Assembly (NCBI RefSeq): GCF_009647655.1
Contig: NZ_WJFD01000001.1
Location: 806,001 to 870,000 of the forward strand
Reading direction: 5' to 3'
Origin: Chitinophaga sp. SYP-B3965
GTDB lineage: Bacteria; Bacteroidota; Bacteroidia; Chitinophagales; Chitinophagaceae
Length of the DNA stretch: 64,000 nt
Of the stretch, positions 60,844 to 64,000 are shown in pieces (within the stretch, counting starts at the first letter, position 1; the number at the start of each line of letters is the position of its first letter). A model generated the notes under the pieces. It ran no database searches. It was given only the letters and a program-made list of their open reading frames with translations, and was not told the DNA's origin. A program made the translations under genes and the position numbers.

Positions 60844-61763
60844 GTTTTTTTCTTAATAAACTTACAAATAGCTTTTACAAACGCCTCGTTCTGCTCAAAG
60901 TAAAGCAAATGCCCGCCATCTATCTTCACTACTTCCTGCTGAGGAAATTTAAATAGCTCATAATGATGAATGCCAATAGCATGATCATTCGTGCCTGTGA
61001 TGGTGAGCACAGGGATGCGGAGGTTAGCTGTCTCAGCAGTATAATCCTTCGAATACTCAGGATAGATCACTTTCTTCGAAGTATCCAGTAAAGGGACCAC
61101 AATGGCCATCCCAAAATCATTCGTACGCGGATATTGTTCATCAAGACTATCCAGTTTAATGATCGTTTGAATATCATCCGTCAGGAATTTATAACCGATG
61201 CGTTGTTTACTCATTTCTTTCCTTACCGCCGTCATGATCTGCAGCAGGGAATCCGTTTCCCGGATAACGGTGTCTTTCCTGAGCAGATGATAACCATACT
61301 CCACCTGCTCTTTAGTGGAAGCGGTATTTAAAAAATGCAGCGTGGAATTAGCGAGTATTAAACCGTATACATGTTCCGGGTATTTCTTTGCATAGTTATA
61401 AGCAATGATGCCGCCAAAAGAATGGCTGAGGAGGTATACCTTGTCTAGTTTTAGCTGAAGCCGGAGTTCTTCTATGTCCTGCACCATCCGGTTTAGACTA
61501 TAATCAGTGGCATTCTTAGAAGAACCGGAACCGCGCTGATCATAATACACCATGGTCAAACATAACTCAAGGTTTTTACCACCCATTTTTTCAAAGGAAA
61601 TAAACCCGCCGCCAGGCCCGCCGTGTACAAAAATACAGGGAGCGCCCTGTCCGGCTACTTTAACAACCAGCTGAACGGAATCACTGGTAAGGATAGTGGT
61701 ATCTTGTGCCTGACATGCTGCCGTTACAAAGAATATAAAGAAGAAAACCGATTTCATCTGCAT
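60828..61763 (-). CDS. Exported alpha/beta hydrolase, proline-iminopeptidase-like
   Basis: 311 residues with a signal peptide (FFFIFFVTAACQAQ; a lipobox-like TAAC is present but lacks the usual hydrophobic -3 residue). HGGPGGG (47-53), nucleophile Ser115 in LSHSFGG, and GTNDHAIG and DGGHLLYF for the Asp and His. It resembles the hydrolase at 2248-3309, so the window carries two distant members. The ATG at 61763 is followed in frame by a second ATG at 61757; either may be used. It overlaps the VOC gene by 16 bp, indicating coexpression. Confidence 0.87.
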   Translation of the reverse strand: MQMKSVFFFIFFVTAACQAQDTTILTSDSVQLVVKVAGQGAPCIFVHGGPGGGFISFEKMGGKNLELCLTMVYYDQRGSGSSKNATDYSLNRMVQDIEELRLQLKLDKVYLLSHSFGGIIAYNYAKKYPEHVYGLILANSTLHFLNTASTKEQVEYGYHLLRKDTVIRETDSLLQIMTAVRKEMSKQRIGYKFLTDDIQTIIKLDSLDEQYPRTNDFGMAIVVPLLDTSKKVIYPEYSKDYTAETANLRIPVLTITGTNDHAIGIHHYELFKFPQQEVVKIDGGHLLYFEQNEAFVKAICKFIKKKTWKQK

Positions 61764-61819
61764 ACATTAAATATACGAATGTCCCCGGAACTGACCTGTA
61801 CCTACCTGCTTTTCTACCT

Positions 61820-61847
61820 GGCAATACATATTTGTGCCTATATTGCC
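61820..61847. promoter_or_regulatory. Inverted repeat upstream of the GH78 gene
   Basis: GGCAATA (61820-61826) and TATTGCC (61841-61847) around 14 bp; half-site centres lie 21 bp apart. CATATTTG (61827-61834), close to the -7 consensus, is inside the spacer. It lies 18 bp before the GH78 start and 56 bp from the divergent hydrolase start. Confidence 0.5.
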
Positions 61848-61865
61848 CGGATAAATTCAAAACCG

Positions 61866-64000
61866 ATGGGATTAAGGAAGACGATCTGTTTGGCGCTCTT
61901 ATGCTTCACTCATTATGCACAGGCTGCTCCGGTGTTAAAACCGGCAAAACTCACCTGTGAATACCTGGAAAATCCACGGGGAATAGCCACCGCTAAACCC
62001 CGTTTTAGCTGGATACTGACAGGCGATGGGCATGATCAATGGCAATCCGCCTATGAGATAGTGGTCACCGATCCCGCGAAGAACATCGTTTGGCAAACAG
62101 GTAAAGTGAATACCGCGCAGAACCTTCATGTTGAATATGCCGGCAAACCCCTGTTACCTTTTTCCCGTTACACCTGGCAGGTGAAAGTTTATGATCAGCA
62201 TGGCAGAGCCTCTTCCTGGAGCACACCCCAATGGTTTGAAACCGCTTCGGCAGATTGGGCTGCGTTATGGATAGGAGATGGCAGCCGGCAGTTTGAAAAA
62301 GACGAAGACTTCTATCAGGAAGATCCCATGCCTTTATTTAGGAAGTCCTTCGAAACAAAAAAGAAAATAGCTTCCGCCCGGTTGTACATCAGCGGGCTGG
62401 GTTATTACGAAGCATATCTGAACGGGCAGAAAATAGGAGACCATGTGCTGGACCCCGGATTAACCGCTTACAGCAAACAGGTGTTATACACCGTATATGA
62501 TATCACTCCGCAGGTTCGCAACGGTGTGAATGCTGCCAGTATTATGCTCGGCAATGGATGGTACAACACCCTCCCTTTACGTTTCTGGGGCAGCAAAAAT
62601 ATGCGCGCTGCTTTAACAACCGGCAGGCCTTGCGTAAAAGCCCTGATCCGGATAACATATGCAGATGGCACAACTTCCCTTGTTCCAACAGATGAAACCT
62701 GGCAAACAGCACCAGGCCCTGTAGTGCGTAACAGCATCTTTTTAGGAGAACATTACGATGCCCGTCTTGAAGCGCCGCAAACAGGCTGGAAACAGGCGGT
62801 AAAAGTACAAGGTCCCACGGGTATCCTCACGCCGCAAATGCAACCACCTATAAGAGTAACAAAGGTCGTAAAACCTGTTAGCATCAACGAGATCAAACCC
62901 GGCGTATTTATACTGGATATGGGGCAGAATTTTGCCGGCGTGGTACGTTTAAAAGTAAAAGGTCCTGCCGGTACAAAAGTGAGTATCCGTTACGGAGAAG
63001 ATAAATACCCTGATGGCAGCCTGAATGTAATGACGGCAGTAGCCGGGCAGATCAAAAAAAGTAACGGTGGCCCTGGCGCACCGCCCATCGCATGGCAGGA
63101 AGATAGTTATACACTGAAAGGTAAAGGTCTTGAAACCTGGGCTCCGCGTTTTACTTTTCATGGCTTCCGTTTCATTGAAGTAACAGGATGGCCCGGTAAA
63201 CCCACCTTGCAGGATATAGAAGGCCTGCGGATGAATTCCGATCTGCAAAAGAACGGTACCTTTTCCAGCTCCAACAGTATGTTTTCCAAACTGGATGAAA
63301 CCATTCAATGGACTTTCCTCAGTAATGTGTTCAGTGTGGAATCAGATTGCCCTGCAAGGGAAAAGTTGCAATACGGCGGAGATATATTGTGCGTGGCAGA
63401 AACCTACATGTACAACTACGATATGCCGCAGTTCTATGCTAAAACAATCCGGGACCTTGCCAATGATCAACGCCCGTTGGGTGGTATCACAGAAACAGCG
63501 CCTTATGTAGGTATTGCAGATAAAGGCCCGGGAGATGGTTCGGGCCCTATGGGCTGGCAGGCAGCGTATCCTTATCTCATCAAAAAAATGTATGAATATT
63601 ACGGTGATAAAAGGATCATTGAAGAGAATTACGAAGCCGTAGCGCGTTTGATCGCTTTCCTGGAAGCCAGCGCAGAAAATAATCTATCTGATAAAGACCT
63701 GGGAGATCATGAAGCGCTGGATGGAAGATCAGCACCTTTAACCGCTTCTGCATTTTACCTGATGCAGGTAAGGGCCATGGCGGAATTCGCGGAAGTATTA
63801 CACAAAGAAGAAGATAAAGCGAAATACACCGCACTGGCAGAAACCATCCGTAAAGCCATCGTACAAAAGTTCTATGTAAACGGTGCATTTGAAAATGCAA
63901 CACAAACTGCGCAGATCGTGGGCTTATGGTCCAATCTGATAAAGGATACACAAAAAGCAGCGGACACATTGAACGCCGTATTCGCAAAACACAACTGGCA
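61866..64000 (+). CDS. GH78 family alpha-L-rhamnosidase, 3' partial
   Basis: The frame is open from the ATG at 61866 to the window end (711 codons). A signal peptide (MGLRKTICLALLCFTHYAQA) is followed by a fibronectin-like domain (FSWILTGDGHDQWQSAYEIVV), two beta domains (about 130-330) and the start of the (alpha/alpha)6 catalytic barrel. The conserved block DCPAREKLQYGGD carries Asp494, Glu499 and Asp506, at the spacing of the catalytic acids of characterised GH78 enzymes; Trp is replaced by Tyr in the usual GW.GD. It releases L-rhamnose from pectin side chains, flavonoids or saponins. The C-terminal barrel end and sandwich lie outside the window. Confidence 0.92.
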   Translation, partial: MGLRKTICLALLCFTHYAQAAPVLKPAKLTCEYLENPRGIATAKPRFSWILTGDGHDQWQSAYEIVVTDPAKNIVWQTGKVNTAQNLHVEYAGKPLLPFSRYTWQVKVYDQHGRASSWSTPQWFETASADWAALWIGDGSRQFEKDEDFYQEDPMPLFRKSFETKKKIASARLYISGLGYYEAYLNGQKIGDHVLDPGLTAYSKQVLYTVYDITPQVRNGVNAASIMLGNGWYNTLPLRFWGSKNMRAALTTGRPCVKALIRITYADGTTSLVPTDETWQTAPGPVVRNSIFLGEHYDARLEAPQTGWKQAVKVQGPTGILTPQMQPPIRVTKVVKPVSINEIKPGVFILDMGQNFAGVVRLKVKGPAGTKVSIRYGEDKYPDGSLNVMTAVAGQIKKSNGGPGAPPIAWQEDSYTLKGKGLETWAPRFTFHGFRFIEVTGWPGKPTLQDIEGLRMNSDLQKNGTFSSSNSMFSKLDETIQWTFLSNVFSVESDCPAREKLQYGGDILCVAETYMYNYDMPQFYAKTIRDLANDQRPLGGITETAPYVGIADKGPGDGSGPMGWQAAYPYLIKKMYEYYGDKRIIEENYEAVARLIAFLEASAENNLSDKDLGDHEALDGRSAPLTASAFYLMQVRAMAEFAEVLHKEEDKAKYTALAETIRKAIVQKFYVNGAFENATQTAQIVGLWSNLIKDTQKAADTLNAVFAKHNW

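Noticed and set aside
1..64000. tRNA, rRNA, insertion sequence or prophage genes
   Set aside because: I saw no cloverleaf-like T-loop motifs in gaps, no rRNA-like stretches, and no transposase, integrase or phage structural proteins; nearly all gaps are short.

Overview
The window reads as chromosomal DNA of a Bacteroidota member, most likely a Chitinophaga-like soil or plant-associated Chitinophagaceae. Support: two SusC/SusD pairs, two ECF sigma/FecR pairs, a non-SusC TonB receptor, many lipoproteins with N-terminal lipoboxes, several glycoside hydrolases, TAnnTTTG promoter elements, and weak or absent Shine-Dalgarno sequences. The family assignment is by recalled protein similarity only. 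No rRNA, tRNA, CRISPR array, integrase or transposase was found. Both ends cut genes: an AAA ATPase on the left and a GH78 rhamnosidase on the right.

Layout. 1-2.2 kb: 3' part of a large AAA ATPase. 2.2-5.7 kb (-): tight operon of GH43 lipoprotein, aldo/keto reductase and alpha/beta hydrolase. 5.7-12.1 kb: poorly characterised accessory stretch with a transporter remnant, an HNH nuclease coupled to a TPR protein, a second HNH protein coupled to a SecDF-P1-head-like lipoprotein, and small orphans. A 70-bp inverted repeat abuts the start codon of the first HNH gene. 12.5-18.9 kb: VOC protein, then ECF sigma, FecR anti-sigma, TonB receptor and lipoprotein (a cell-surface signalling transport unit). 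18.9-28.3 kb: Crp-family regulator with a dehalogenase-like hydrolase, an ABC exporter with a NEW3 protein, an esterase, a HEAT-repeat protein, a large lipoprotein and a truncated DUF6067-like protein.

28.3-40.7 kb is the main uptake operon: ECF sigma, FecR, SusC with an STN signalling domain, SusD, DUF4843 lipoprotein, PKD-like lipoprotein and three consecutive TlpA-type thioredoxin paralogues. A convergent GH97 gene follows. 42.8-49.5 kb: small lipoproteins, an RDD membrane protein and a second SusC/SusD pair without its own sigma/anti-sigma genes. 49.7-58.9 kb: a minus-strand group (AraC regulator, CE15 glucuronoyl esterase, a fourth TlpA protein, an orphan) diverging from GH127 arabinofuranosidase, M61 peptidase and dienelactone hydrolase. 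58.9-64 kb: DUF1543, thioredoxin-reductase-like flavoprotein, VOC protein, hydrolase, and the start of a GH78 rhamnosidase.

Taken together the carbohydrate genes (GH43, GH97, CE15, GH127, GH78) point to use of plant cell-wall side chains such as arabinans, glucuronoxylan esters and rhamnose-containing pectins. They are scattered rather than gathered in one classical locus. The least explained parts are the HNH/TPR and HNH/SecDF-like operons at 6.8-11.1 kb, the triple TlpA array, and several well-formed inverted repeats placed at promoters.
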